Below are positions 19,050 through 27,485 of a stretch of DNA of 64,000 nucleotides, one piece after another. The notes under the pieces are model-generated. The model saw only the letters and a list, made by a program, of their open reading frames with translations. It made no database searches and was not told the DNA's origin. This stretch comes from Skermanella pratensis. Its GTDB lineage: Bacteria; Pseudomonadota; Alphaproteobacteria; Azospirillales; Azospirillaceae. How positions within the stretch are numbered: the first letter of the stretch is position 1; each line of letters opens with the position of its first letter. The translations under genes were made by a program, and so were the position numbers. The stretch is from NCBI RefSeq assembly GCF_008843145.1, contig NZ_CP030265.1:1409001-1473000 (forward strand). Reading direction: 5' to 3'.

Positions 19050-20858
19050 TCACTGCCGTTGCTCGGCCTTGGTCTGCCCGCCTTGCTCGATTGGCTCCAG
19101 AGTCGCAAAATACTCCATCAGGAGCCGGTGAGTAAAAATGTATCCACCGCCGATCTTGCGCAGAAAGACGCGCTCGGCCGCATAATCCAGAAACGGGATG
19201 TAGTCCCATGGGGTATAGCCATTGCGCCATAACAAAACGCGCAAGGCATAATGTTTTAAGTAAGCAATTCCACCATTAGATAATCCTGAATATAAAGCAG
19301 CTAGCATTCCGAATTGTATCGCTCCGAACAAAGCGGTATCTGGGCCAAAGAACAGCCAAAACCCCAATCCGCTTGAAAGTCCACCTGTTAATCCGCTGAT
19401 CAGCGATATTGTTATCGAGTTTCTTAATGATCTTTTTATGCCCTCATTTGGGTGCGTTCGATATGTCATTCCCCCAATGAACATCCCCCCCTCTATTAAC
19501 ATGAATAAGCCACTGACCAAGCCTAAAGCTAAGCCGGCAATCAACCCGAATATTAAGTTCTCAACCATTCCAAGAATAAACCCATTGACAAGTGCAATGA
19601 CCAAACTGATTACCAAAATTCGTTTTACATTTATCCATGCTGATGACCATCCTAGTATCTCAGCAGGCGATATACGATCATCATTGTTCAGCCAGCTACC
19701 TAGTCCAAAGATCAAGCCAAAAGCTATGCCTACTGCTAGTCCGTAGAAGGAGCCGTTACGTAGCCCACCAAGTAGACCTGAGATCAATCCAGCAGCCAAT
19801 CCGGAGAATATATTTGGAATCATAGACACGAGCCGGCGCTGTCCCTTTAACGGCAGCCAACGTGGCTGCATCGACTCTACGTAGAATACGCTCAGGTTGG
19901 CATGCATCAACGAGCGGGCTAGCCAAGCCAGCCAGAGGATGGTCTGCTCCCGCGTGTAGTCGGTGGCTTTGGTCCGGCGCTCGAACATGCGTTCGCTGTA
20001 ATTTGCAAACAGGTGCGCCCGCCGCTCCTCCAGCGATCCGGTTGCCCTTACCTCGGCTGCCGACCGCCCTCGATATGCCAGCGTAACGATGCTGAGCATC
20101 AGCGGCGTGTCCAATAGCTCCCAAAGCGTTTCGTCTTCCCGCAAGGCCGTCCGCACCCCATCCAGCGGCTTTCCAGCCTGTTTCAGGTAGGTGCTGACCT
20201 GCGCCCGTAAGAGCGGTTCGATGGCGACCGCTCCCGACAACTCCACGCGCGTCGAAAGTGCTTGGTAGTCCGCCGCACGGCAGCACATGGCCAGCGGAAC
20301 AAGTCCGTGCCGATGGTGGAACGTGTTGATCGCCTCGACACATCCTGCGCGATGCTCCGGCGCGACCTCGTCCAAACCGTCCAGCAAGGGCAGGACTTGG
20401 TCGGCCTCGATCCAGGTCTGGGCGAGCTTGCGCTGTACGTAGTAACGCTCGGCCAACTCATCGACCAACCAGTCCGCCAGCGGGCGCCGCCGCACCGCCC
20501 AGGACGACAAGTGGAAGACCACCGGCATGGGATGACTCACGTCCCGCTCCGCCCGGTCCAGCAGGTCGCGGGCTAGCTCCAGCAGCAGCGTTGTCTTGCC
20601 CGCTCCCGGAGCTCCCAGAATGAGCAGCGCCTGGCCCAACTCGTCGAGGACGGTGTCCATCGCTTGCCCTGGTGGCAGCGGCCGGGGTGCTCGGTTGGGC
20701 TGTTGCACGATCACATCCCACGGCCGGCTGATGGCGTCTGGGATTTCCTCCAGACCCAGCTCGATACGGACAAGGTTGTCCAGCGAATGCTTCAGATAGC
20801 CGTCGATCCAAGTCTCTCGAACAGCCTTCAGCATCCGGCGGCGATTGGGATTGGACAT
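19050..20858 (-). CDS. NACHT-family NTPase with C-terminal Gly-rich membrane region
   Basis: 602 residues. Walker A is GAPGAGKTT (Lys88) and Walker B LLDGLDEV (residues 157-164), the NACHT/STAND arrangement. From about residue 340 the protein becomes strongly hydrophobic with many GLxxGL repeats (SGLAAGLISGLLGGL, AGLALGLVSGLF), suggesting several packed membrane helices. It lies 44 bp after a TIR gene on the same strand. Bacterial NACHT proteins are known antiphage sensors/effectors; here the membrane part could be the effector or anchor. The C-terminal half is AT-richer than the N-terminal half. Defence function is inferred from family and context. Confidence 0.85.
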   Translation of the reverse strand: MSNPNRRRMLKAVRETWIDGYLKHSLDNLVRIELGLEEIPDAISRPWDVIVQQPNRAPRPLPPGQAMDTVLDELGQALLILGAPGAGKTTLLLELARDLLDRAERDVSHPMPVVFHLSSWAVRRRPLADWLVDELAERYYVQRKLAQTWIEADQVLPLLDGLDEVAPEHRAGCVEAINTFHHRHGLVPLAMCCRAADYQALSTRVELSGAVAIEPLLRAQVSTYLKQAGKPLDGVRTALREDETLWELLDTPLMLSIVTLAYRGRSAAEVRATGSLEERRAHLFANYSERMFERRTKATDYTREQTILWLAWLARSLMHANLSVFYVESMQPRWLPLKGQRRLVSMIPNIFSGLAAGLISGLLGGLRNGSFYGLAVGIAFGLIFGLGSWLNNDDRISPAEILGWSSAWINVKRILVISLVIALVNGFILGMVENLIFGLIAGLALGLVSGLFMLIEGGMFIGGMTYRTHPNEGIKRSLRNSITISLISGLTGGLSSGLGFWLFFGPDTALFGAIQFGMLAALYSGLSNGGIAYLKHYALRVLLWRNGYTPWDYIPFLDYAAERVFLRKIGGGYIFTHRLLMEYFATLEPIEQGGQTKAEQRQ

Positions 20859-20902
20859 ATCTGAAGGCCCCCCCGGCGGAGTGCCCGGGGGTCGCGGGGG
20901 GG

Positions 20903-21367
20903 CTACCGAGGGTCGAAGATGCTCTCGATCGTGTGGGCAAGGTGATCGAGCACCTTCTCCTGCTCAGCTGGCAGCATGTCGCTCAGAGGGCGGCTGGGCG
21001 GATTGATGGCCTGGAAGCGGGCCAGGTCCGGACTCCGCGCGAAACGGGATGCGCTGAGGATCACCGGCAGGATGCGCACCCCCTTGGCCTTGGCGGCTTC
21101 TAGCAGCGGCGGCAGTTCGGTCTCATCGATGAAATCCGAGGCGAAGAAATCAGCGCTGATCAGCAGCACCGCGACCTGGGCCCTGTCGAGAGCGTTCTGG
21201 ATTTCCTGCTTCCAGTCATCACCAGGCCGGATGCGGGTATCGTCCCAACAGTCCAGGTTGCCCTCACGGACCAACGGCTTTAGATGCCGCTTCAGCCGGT
21301 CCAGCCATTCCTTGTCCGCGTGGCTGTAGCTGATGAAGACCTTGGTGCGGGTCGATGGTGATGGCAC
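20903..21367 (-). CDS. TIR-domain protein
   Basis: 154 residues, almost entirely one TIR domain: KVFISYSHADKEW at the N-terminus, the central WDDTRIRPGDDW, and SADFFASDFIDETELP, where Glu84 (or Glu82) sits at the position of the NADase catalytic Glu. Bacterial TIR proteins degrade NAD or make signalling nucleotides on infection. It precedes the NACHT gene by 44 bp, so the pair is probably an operon in which the TIR is the enzymatic arm or a partner of the NTPase. Confidence 0.85.
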   Translation of the reverse strand: MPSPSTRTKVFISYSHADKEWLDRLKRHLKPLVREGNLDCWDDTRIRPGDDWKQEIQNALDRAQVAVLLISADFFASDFIDETELPPLLEAAKAKGVRILPVILSASRFARSPDLARFQAINPPSRPLSDMLPAEQEKVLDHLAHTIESIFDPR

Positions 21368-21539
21368 TACAAGCTGCTCCGGTCCAGATCGTCAGGCAGC
21401 ATCCGATATCACCAACAAACCATCATTGCACAGGGGTTTCGTCGCCTACAGCTCAAATAGCGAATAAGCGGCTGACCAGCGCCTGCCGAGTGCGGTGACT
21501 GAACCGCGACGGTGGCAGGTCCCATAGGCTAAGCTCAGG

Positions 21540-21740
21540 AGTGCCGCGTTCGCACACCCCCACCCCCCCTATACGGATCGCGCGACGGGACTGCTTGAGC
21601 TGGTCGCGAGCAACCCGACCCGATCATTTCCGGCAGACCCAGCGGGTATTCCCCACCCAGGAAACAGCCCCTTCTTCCTCGAACGACGGGTACCCGGCGG
21701 AAAATTTGTGCTTGCGGTCACCGTTCTCGAAACAAGGATG
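21540..21740. repeat. Dispersed degenerate repeat, copy B
   Basis: Shares with copy A the block GGGACTGCTTGAGCTGGTCG...AACC, TTCCGGCAGA and, with copies C and D, a CGACGGGTACCCGGCGG-type block. It fills most of the 425-bp gap before the mandelate racemase-like gene; the rest of that gap shows nothing else. Confidence 0.55.
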
Positions 21741-21792
21741 ATCTTACTCAAGGCCGGAACAACCTGAAGCTCCATATCCAGAGGGACCAGAC

Positions 21793-22875
21793 ATGACCAT
21801 GCTGCCGACCATCCAATCACTGCATGTACGGCCGGTGCTCGCACCGATGCTGCGGCCGCTGCGAACGGCCTCGGGTGCCATCCCGGCAGCACCGCTGGTC
21901 CTGATCGACGTCCAGACCGATCAGGACGTCATCGGACGCGCCTACATCTTCTGCTACACGCCCCTGGTGCTGAAGCCGCTCTGCATGTTCCTGACCGACC
22001 TCGCCGGTCAGATTGTCGGCCAGCCCGTCGCACCGGCCGACCGGTATCTCGACCTGTCGCGGACCTTCCGGCTTCTGGGCCGGCAGGGCCTCGTCGGCAT
22101 GGCGCTGTCCGGGCTGGACATGGCGCTGTGGGATGCGCTGGGCCGTGCCGCCGATCGGCCGGTCGCCGAACTGCTCGGCGGGACCGTCAGGCCGGTGCCC
22201 GCCTACGACAGCTTCGGCTTGGTTGATCCGGTGGCTGACCGGGCGATGCTGGAAGCGTCCGTCGACGCCGGCTTCCGGGCCATCAAGATCAAAATCGGCG
22301 AGCGCAGCGCCGCCGAGGACGCGGCCATGGTCCGCGCGGTCCGCGACATCATCGGGCCCGACGTCCAGCTCATGGTCGACCTCAACCAGTCGCAGAGCGC
22401 CACCGAGGCGATCCGCCGCGTGGAACGGCTGGCCGCCTATGACCTGACCTGGGTGGAGGAGCCGGTCGCCGCCGAGGACCTGGAAGGGCATGCGCGCGTC
22501 CGCGCCGCGTCACCGGTCCCCGTCCAGACCGGCGAGAACTGGTGGTTCCCTTCGGACATGGCCCATGCGGTGGCGGCGCGCGCCTGCGACCTGGCGATGC
22601 CCGACTTGATGAAGATCGGCGGCATCACGGGGTGGCTGCGTGCCATGGCCCTGGCCGAGGCGGCCAGCCTGCCGCTTTCCAGTCATCTGTTCATCGAGGC
22701 GAGCGCGCATACGCTGGCCGTCAGCCCGACCTGCCACTTCCTGGAATACCTGGACATGGCCGGCGCCGTCCTGGCCGAGCCGGTGCGCCCGGTCGGCGGC
22801 ATGGTCACGGCGCGCGGGCCGGGTCTGGGCATGGCGTGGGATGAGGATGCCGTCGCACGCTTCGTGGTGGACTGA
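21793..22875 (+). CDS. Mandelate racemase-like enolase-superfamily enzyme
   Basis: 360 residues, closely following mandelate racemase. The KxK motif is K165/K167 (IKIKIG), metal ligands D196 (VDLNQS), E222 (WVEEP) and E248 (TGENW), the D271-H298 dyad (MPDLMKIGG, SSHLF), and E318. Every catalytic residue is offset by one from the classical enzyme numbering as I recall it. It would abstract an alpha proton from a 2-hydroxy acid; racemase is the best guess but acid-sugar dehydratases share the residues. No mandelate dehydrogenase or transporter gene is adjacent, so it is isolated cargo. The start follows AGGGA. Confidence 0.88.
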   Translation: MTMLPTIQSLHVRPVLAPMLRPLRTASGAIPAAPLVLIDVQTDQDVIGRAYIFCYTPLVLKPLCMFLTDLAGQIVGQPVAPADRYLDLSRTFRLLGRQGLVGMALSGLDMALWDALGRAADRPVAELLGGTVRPVPAYDSFGLVDPVADRAMLEASVDAGFRAIKIKIGERSAAEDAAMVRAVRDIIGPDVQLMVDLNQSQSATEAIRRVERLAAYDLTWVEEPVAAEDLEGHARVRAASPVPVQTGENWWFPSDMAHAVAARACDLAMPDLMKIGGITGWLRAMALAEAASLPLSSHLFIEASAHTLAVSPTCHFLEYLDMAGAVLAEPVRPVGGMVTARGPGLGMAWDEDAVARFVVD

Positions 22876-22889
22876 ACCCTCAGATGGTC

Positions 22890-22990
22890 GGATCACCTTC
22901 GTTTTCAGCAGGCCGGCTGGATGTTCCCCGCCAAGGAAATGGTCCCTTTCCTCCCTGAGCGGCGGGTACCCGGCAGGAAATTCGTGATAG
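22890..22990. repeat. Dispersed degenerate repeat, copy C
   Basis: Contains CGGCGGGTACCCGGCAGGAAATTCGTG, matching the right part of copy B (CGACGGGTACCCGGCGGAAAATTTGTG) at most positions. The remaining bases up to 23191 hold no supported gene. Confidence 0.5.
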
Positions 22991-23191
22991 TGAGCGCCAA
23001 TGCGGGTTCCTAAGCCCCCAGTCCTGGTAATTTCCAATGGAGTCGTTCAATGACGGAAAGCGTTCTGTTGGCGATCGGCGTCTGAGCCTGTCCAGCCGAT
23101 GTCACCCATGCCGACAGTAATCGTTTCACGGCCCCGAACTTACATCGCAAATAAACCCGTCACGCTCCGCACTTGGAAATAGAGGATTGCA

Positions 23192-23760
23192 ATGCAACGG
23201 CGATCCCTGCTTCCATCCTCATTCGGCGGTTTCGCTGCTCTTTCCCTGCGGCAAGGCGGTGACCCGTTCCTTGCCCTGCATCGCGAGATGAACCGCCTGT
23301 TCGATGATGCTTTCCGGAGCTTCGGCTTGGCCGAGGGCGGGACTGGCCCCGAGACGTTCGCCTCCGGCAGCGCGGCGGTGCCGCGCATTGATGTCAGCGA
23401 TACCAACTAGGACCTGAAGGTCGTCGTCGAGCTGCCGGGGCGTCAGCCAGAATGACGTCGAGATCAAGCTAATCGACGACGTCCTGACGATCCGCGGCGA
23501 GAAGAAGGCGGAGCAGGAGGACAGGCAACAGAACTGCCATGTCATGGAGCGGTCCTACGGCAACTTCGCCCGCTCGGTCCGCCTGGCCCTTCGCGGTCGG
23601 TCCCGACCGGGGCCATGCGACCTTCGGTGACGGCGTGCTAACCGTGGCACTGCTCAAGCTGGCCGAAGTGTAGAAGGAGCGTCGAATCCAGATCAGCGGT
23701 GGCGGGCAGGACCAAGCCGCCATCAGCCATGGGGGCGGAAGCACTCAGGCCACTGAGTGA
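23192..23760 (+). pseudogene. Decayed Hsp20/alpha-crystallin small heat-shock protein gene
   Basis: The first 72 codons read like the N-terminus of an Hsp20 (DPFLALHREMNRLFDDAF, then VPRIDVSDTN) and end at a TAG (23408-23410) where Gln is expected. The family sequence continues after it as DLKVVVELPG, then in another frame as NDVEIKLIDDVLTIRGEKK and MERSYGNFARSVRL. A third frame gives FGDGVLTVALLKLAE, followed by another stop. So the gene has at least one nonsense and two frameshift lesions. Confidence 0.88.
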
Positions 23761-23819
23761 ATGGACCTAGCCATTCACCGGACCTGTCGAGGTTCGGCGG
23801 GCCGTCGCGGTGAGGCAAT

Positions 23820-24040
23820 GGCGTGACGGCTCCCATGGGCCGGCGCGCAGGTCGCATCCAGCGAATCGGGGGACCACCTTGTGGCGTGCACGGACGGGAC
23901 ACCTCCTACCGGTCGTGCGCAACCGACCGGATTTCCGAGGCCGCGATCCGTTTCGGCAGAACAATACCAAACATCCCGGCCGGGAAAGCGCTCCTTTCAG
24001 CTGAATCGACGGGTACCCCATAGGAAGTCCACCGTCGAGC
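23820..24040. repeat. Dispersed degenerate repeat, copy D
   Basis: Shares TCCCATGGGCCGG and CGCATCCAGCGAA with copy A, a GGACGGGACACCTCC block, TTTCGGCAGA, GGGAAAGCGCTCCTTTCAG and AATCGACGGGTACC. Order and spacing follow copy A. Confidence 0.55.
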
Positions 24041-25098
24041 GAGCGACCGCGGGAAGGAGACGTGCCGGGTGCTCTTAGGTGCAGGCAGAGCGGTGGCCGG
24101 GATGGCGTTGGTCACTCCTCCGGGTTGAGCTCGATTCGCACGGCGGCGACCTGGAGCAGGTCAGTTTAGCCCGCCCTCTCCTGCACCATTGCATCGCGGT
24201 ACGGGTCAGGCCAGGGGCCGGTAGTCTCGTCACGGACTCCTTGAAAACTGGTGTGCCGATCCGGATGGCGTGGATCAGTTCAATAATCAGTACCCAGCGG
24301 TGCACCGGGGAGTGCAGGCCGCCGCTTGAAGAAGCAGGCCGACAGTCTAACCTCAGCCGGTACAAGCGCCCAGGTATGAACCCTGGCGCTGCGCGGTGTA
24401 GTGGCCGAGCAGGAGGGCCAACGCCATGGTCTGGTCCGCAACCGCTAGGAAAGCCCGCTGGTCATCGTGGGACCAGGCGATCCAGCATGGTTTAATCGGC
24501 AGGCCTCCACACCTATGGTCGAATTCAGTACCTGCGCCGCCGCTTCACGCCAAAGGTACAAACGACGCTGAGTACCGCAATGGTGTAGTTTGCGTGCCGG
24601 GATGGTCGCGCCAGTGTTCCTGGAGGGCGTCGATGTATTATTGGCTGACCGAGCTTGCTAGTCGGGACGGTTGCATGCCGCCGATCACCTCAACCAGCTT
24701 CACAAGTATCTTGCGGTATTCACGCTGAATGCGGGGAGCCTTCGATGCGAACTGCGACAACCCAAGATACTCCTGAGCACGATCGGAAAGTGTCACCGGC
24801 ATGAACGTGAGACGTTGTTCTACCAAGATCACCTCTGCGACATCCTGTATGATGCTTGTCAGAAATGTTGGCGGACGCGCGCCAGCCCGAAATTAGATGC
24901 ATCCTTAGCCGTTCGGGCGTACCCGACAGGGGAGCCAAGCGGGAAGCGCAGAAACACTGGGCCTATAGCGTTTCCAGCATAGTACTCTATGAACCGTCTT
25001 GCATTCACCTTAGGTGCATGGGAAGGTCCCATCGGCAAGCGCAAGTGTAAGCGGAATTAGCGAGGGGGTATAACCCCTTGCAGGGACGGCGGATCGTG
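24041..25098. other. Gene-poor stretch before the ubiquitin-like operon
   Basis: Several short open frames exist on both strands, but none has a family signature, good ribosome site or consistent codon use. I see an 11-nt palindrome CACCTTAGGTG at 25006-25016, about 90 bp before the operon, a possible operator. GAGGGGG at 25062-25068 could serve a TTG start at 25078. Confidence 0.45.
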
Positions 25099-25869
25099 AT
25101 GGAACTTCTGTTACTACTCGGCGGCATATGGGTCCTCTATCGGATAGTGAAGATTTTTAGAAAACCTTCCGTTCCCACGCAAACGTACTCGCGACCACAG
25201 CCGAGCCACCAGCCAGCGTCTCCACGGGGTAATCCGCCTCCACCCCCAAAGACAGCATACCGACCATCACCCTCCCGGAGTCGCCCCTCGCCGATAGTGT
25301 TCACCGACAGTTCCACAGCGGGAAAACCGACCGCGCTGGCAGAAAAAGACTTACAAGGTTTGCACGATGCGTTTACGGGCGCTCCGCTGAGTATCGCCCT
25401 CGGTCTGTATCAATGTGGTAACTGCAAGGTTTATTACCATACCGAGAGCTACACGGTTATACGCGAAGAGAACGGGGGCCTCTGCGTAGCATGCGGTCGA
25501 GCGGCCATTGTCGCCATTTCCACTGACCAAGCCAAAACTGGACGTGGAAGGGATTACAACCCGAACGTAATCACGCTTGCGGACTTCCGCCAACATTTTG
25601 GCCGAGTTGTAACGTTTGAGGGAACAGTGAAAGAGGTTCGCGTTAGCCGCCGAGGGTCTGACTACGCCGTTATGTTCGAGGATAAATCATGGACTTCAGG
25701 CTTCAAGCTCGTCTTCTTCCGAGGCGCTGTCACAAAGGTTGGCGGTCCAGCCTACATTAAGAGCTTGGACGGGCATCGAATCCGCGTTCGAGGGCTTCTG
25801 GTCAGCCACCAAAGATTCGGCCCCGAAATTATCGTCTCGGAGAAGTCCATGATCTTGGAGGTCGCCTAA
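25099..25869 (+). CDS. Membrane-anchored Zn-ribbon/OB-fold-like protein, first gene of Ubl operon
   Basis: 256 residues from the ATG at MELLLLLGG. Residues 3-20 form one membrane helix, followed by basic residues (KIFRKP) that would stay cytoplasmic, then a long Pro/Ser-rich linker (30-70). Two CxxC knuckles (C106/C109 and C129/C132) suggest a zinc ribbon. The C-terminal about 110 residues alternate beta-prone stretches (RVVTFEGTVKEVRVSRRGSDY, HRIRVRGLLVSH) resembling an OB-fold nucleic-acid-binding domain. I do not recognise a named family. It overlaps the J-domain gene by 1 bp (TAATG), so it belongs to the operon. It could be the target recogniser, an E3-like tether or the effector. Confidence 0.75.
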   Translation: MELLLLLGGIWVLYRIVKIFRKPSVPTQTYSRPQPSHQPASPRGNPPPPPKTAYRPSPSRSRPSPIVFTDSSTAGKPTALAEKDLQGLHDAFTGAPLSIALGLYQCGNCKVYYHTESYTVIREENGGLCVACGRAAIVAISTDQAKTGRGRDYNPNVITLADFRQHFGRVVTFEGTVKEVRVSRRGSDYAVMFEDKSWTSGFKLVFFRGAVTKVGGPAYIKSLDGHRIRVRGLLVSHQRFGPEIIVSEKSMILEVA

Positions 25870-26114
25870 TGCGCTGGAAAGGTCTCAACCAAGGCTACTC
25901 CGACCATATAGCGGCACTCGCCTCAAAGCCACCGCATGAAGTTCTCGGAGTTCCCGCCGATTGCCCCCGAGATGAGTTGAAGGCCGCCTACATCAAGCTA
26001 GTCAAGACTTATCATCCTGACACGTCCGATCCGTTTATGGCGCGCCACAATGAAGAGGTGATCAAAATAGTAAACGCAGCGTATAAAAAGATAGTGGGGG
26101 ATGCATCGAAATGA
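25869..26114 (+). CDS. Stand-alone J-domain (DnaJ-like) protein
   Basis: 81 residues with one J domain: EVLGVPADCPRDELKAAYIKL, the HPD motif at residues 49-51 (YHPDTSD) and the fourth helix VNAAYKKI. There are no Gly/Phe, zinc or client-binding regions. The HPD motif predicts stimulation of an Hsp70 ATPase (DnaK). It overlaps the E1 gene by 4 bp (ATGA), so it is translationally coupled to the conjugation genes. Recruitment of DnaK to the machinery or its targets is inferred. Confidence 0.88.
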   Translation: MRWKGLNQGYSDHIAALASKPPHEVLGVPADCPRDELKAAYIKLVKTYHPDTSDPFMARHNEEVIKIVNAAYKKIVGDASK

Positions 26115-27226
26115 CGGCACGCTACCATCGCCATAACTTAATTGATTGGTTCTCTCAGGATGTTATATCGAAGACCAGAGTCGCCGTCATCGGTGCTGGT
26201 GCGGTAGGGAACGAAGTCATAAAGAACTTGTGCCTTCTGGGCGTCGGAGAAATCCACATCTTCGACTTTGACTATATCGAAGAGCATAATCTCACGCGCA
26301 GCGTGTTATTTCGCGAGACTGACATAGGGATGCACAAAGCAGAAGTAGCCGCATGGCGGGCAACGGAACTAGACCCAAATGTGCAAGTGAAGGCAGTTTG
26401 CGGAGATTTCTGGGATACGCTTTCTGTTTCAGGCCTTAAAACCTTCGATGCTCTTTTCTGCTGCGTAGATAATTTCGAAGCAAGAATAAGATGCAACACT
26501 TTGTGCTACCTAGCCAAAACAAACTTCATAAACGTGGGTATAGATAGCCGCTCAGTGTCGGTAGAGACATATCCCTTCTCCAGCAATCTAAAGTCTGGCT
26601 GCATCGAATGCAACCTGCCTGAGACTGTGTATCGCCGTATATCGGAGCGGTATTCTTGCGGTTACCTTAAGAAAGTGTCTTTCGTTGAGAGGAAGGTTGC
26701 CACGACGATCATAACTTCAAGCATTGCTGGCAGCTTTGCGGTATCCACAGGTTTGCGATTGGGCACAGATGCTGATGAGGCTTCGATGCCTAATCGCTTA
26801 TACGTAGACACCATTGCCGGCAATCTCACACGTACCACCTTGGCGAAACGGGATGATTGCCCCTGCTGTGGGCGTATTCCCGCAAACGTGACGTTGATAC
26901 GCACCAAGCGCGATGTGCGCGGTCTGGAGAACAGCTTAGGGGCAAACGCTACTGTGGTTATGAGCGAGCCAATCCTTGTGGGCTATAGGCTGTTGGGAGA
27001 AGGAGCTAGTCATATCATTTTTCGTAAAGCTTCAGAGTTTGATGACGGATTTCCCGCAACATTGGCGAGCGATCCAGGCGATGTCGAGATGGAGGTTCGA
27101 GACCAGTTCACGCTGGCCGAAATAGCTGAACGGTTCGACGGCCATCAGATACCGTCTAAGTTTGCGGTTGTGGAAACGGATCAGCACACACTGATATGTG
27201 AGTTTGATGGAGATGAACATGAGTGA
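26111..27226 (+). CDS. E1-like ubiquitin-activating enzyme (ThiF/HesA fold)
   Basis: 371 residues. The Rossmann adenylation domain has GAGAVG (28-33), the ATP-site acidic and Asn/Arg residues in FDFDYIEEHNLTR (51-63) and Lys76. Two CxxC pairs, C164/C167 and C250/C253 (CIEC, CPCC), form the usual structural zinc site. Cys183 (ERYSCGYL) lies in the crossover loop and is the best candidate for the thioester Cys. A C-terminal region of about 110 residues may bind the E2 or Ubl. It would adenylate the Ubl C-terminal Gly and pass it to the E2. It is coupled to its neighbours by 4-bp and 8-bp overlaps. Confidence 0.93.
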   Translation: MTARYHRHNLIDWFSQDVISKTRVAVIGAGAVGNEVIKNLCLLGVGEIHIFDFDYIEEHNLTRSVLFRETDIGMHKAEVAAWRATELDPNVQVKAVCGDFWDTLSVSGLKTFDALFCCVDNFEARIRCNTLCYLAKTNFINVGIDSRSVSVETYPFSSNLKSGCIECNLPETVYRRISERYSCGYLKKVSFVERKVATTIITSSIAGSFAVSTGLRLGTDADEASMPNRLYVDTIAGNLTRTTLAKRDDCPCCGRIPANVTLIRTKRDVRGLENSLGANATVVMSEPILVGYRLLGEGASHIIFRKASEFDDGFPATLASDPGDVEMEVRDQFTLAEIAERFDGHQIPSKFAVVETDQHTLICEFDGDEHE

Positions 27227-27470
27227 AGTAAGTGTGATTATTAGGACTGCTGACCAGACACGGAAGGCTGAAGTTGCTATGTCGCGCACAAATACCGGCG
27301 GCGATGTGATACAAGCGGCTGTGGATAACTGGTCTCTGCCCGCCGACACCGATTACACGTTGGTGAATACATCCACAGGAAAGTCCATACTGCCCTCGCA
27401 GCAACTCTCAGAGGATGTGGTGCAGAGTGGCAGTGTGCTTGAAGTTCAGCCGGTTCTGGTTGCTGGCTAA
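27219..27470 (+). CDS. Ubiquitin-like beta-grasp modifier with exposed C-terminal Gly
   Basis: 83 residues from the ATG that follows GGAG by 6 nt; a GTG seven codons upstream is less likely. The pattern beta-beta-helix-beta-beta fits a beta-grasp fold: SVIIRTADQ, a central helix near DVIQAAVDNW, YTLVNTSTGKSILP, and the terminal DVVQSGSVLEVQPV strand. The resemblance is to YukD/ubiquitin-type proteins. The protein ends in PVLVAG, so the reactive Gly is the last residue and no proteolytic maturation is needed. The start overlaps the E1 stop by 8 bp. It is the predicted modifier conjugated to target proteins. Confidence 0.88.
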   Translation: MSEVSVIIRTADQTRKAEVAMSRTNTGGDVIQAAVDNWSLPADTDYTLVNTSTGKSILPSQQLSEDVVQSGSVLEVQPVLVAG

Positions 27471-27485
27471 AGCTGGGGGGCAATT

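Noticed and set aside
24079-24495. 138-codon open frame before the Ubl operon
   Set aside because: Codon use looks random, Cys/Arg-rich, no homologous motif; region shows signs of decay.
24638-24832. 64-codon minus-strand open frame with plausible composition
   Set aside because: Slightly protein-like (VTLSDRAQEYLGL) but too short, without ribosome site or recognised family; left uncalled.
26111-27470. ThiF-ThiS/MoeB-MoaD sulfur-carrier pair
   Set aside because: The E1 and beta-grasp protein are coupled to an E2 with HPN-Cys and a JAMM protease, and no thiamine or molybdopterin genes are adjacent; conjugation fits better.
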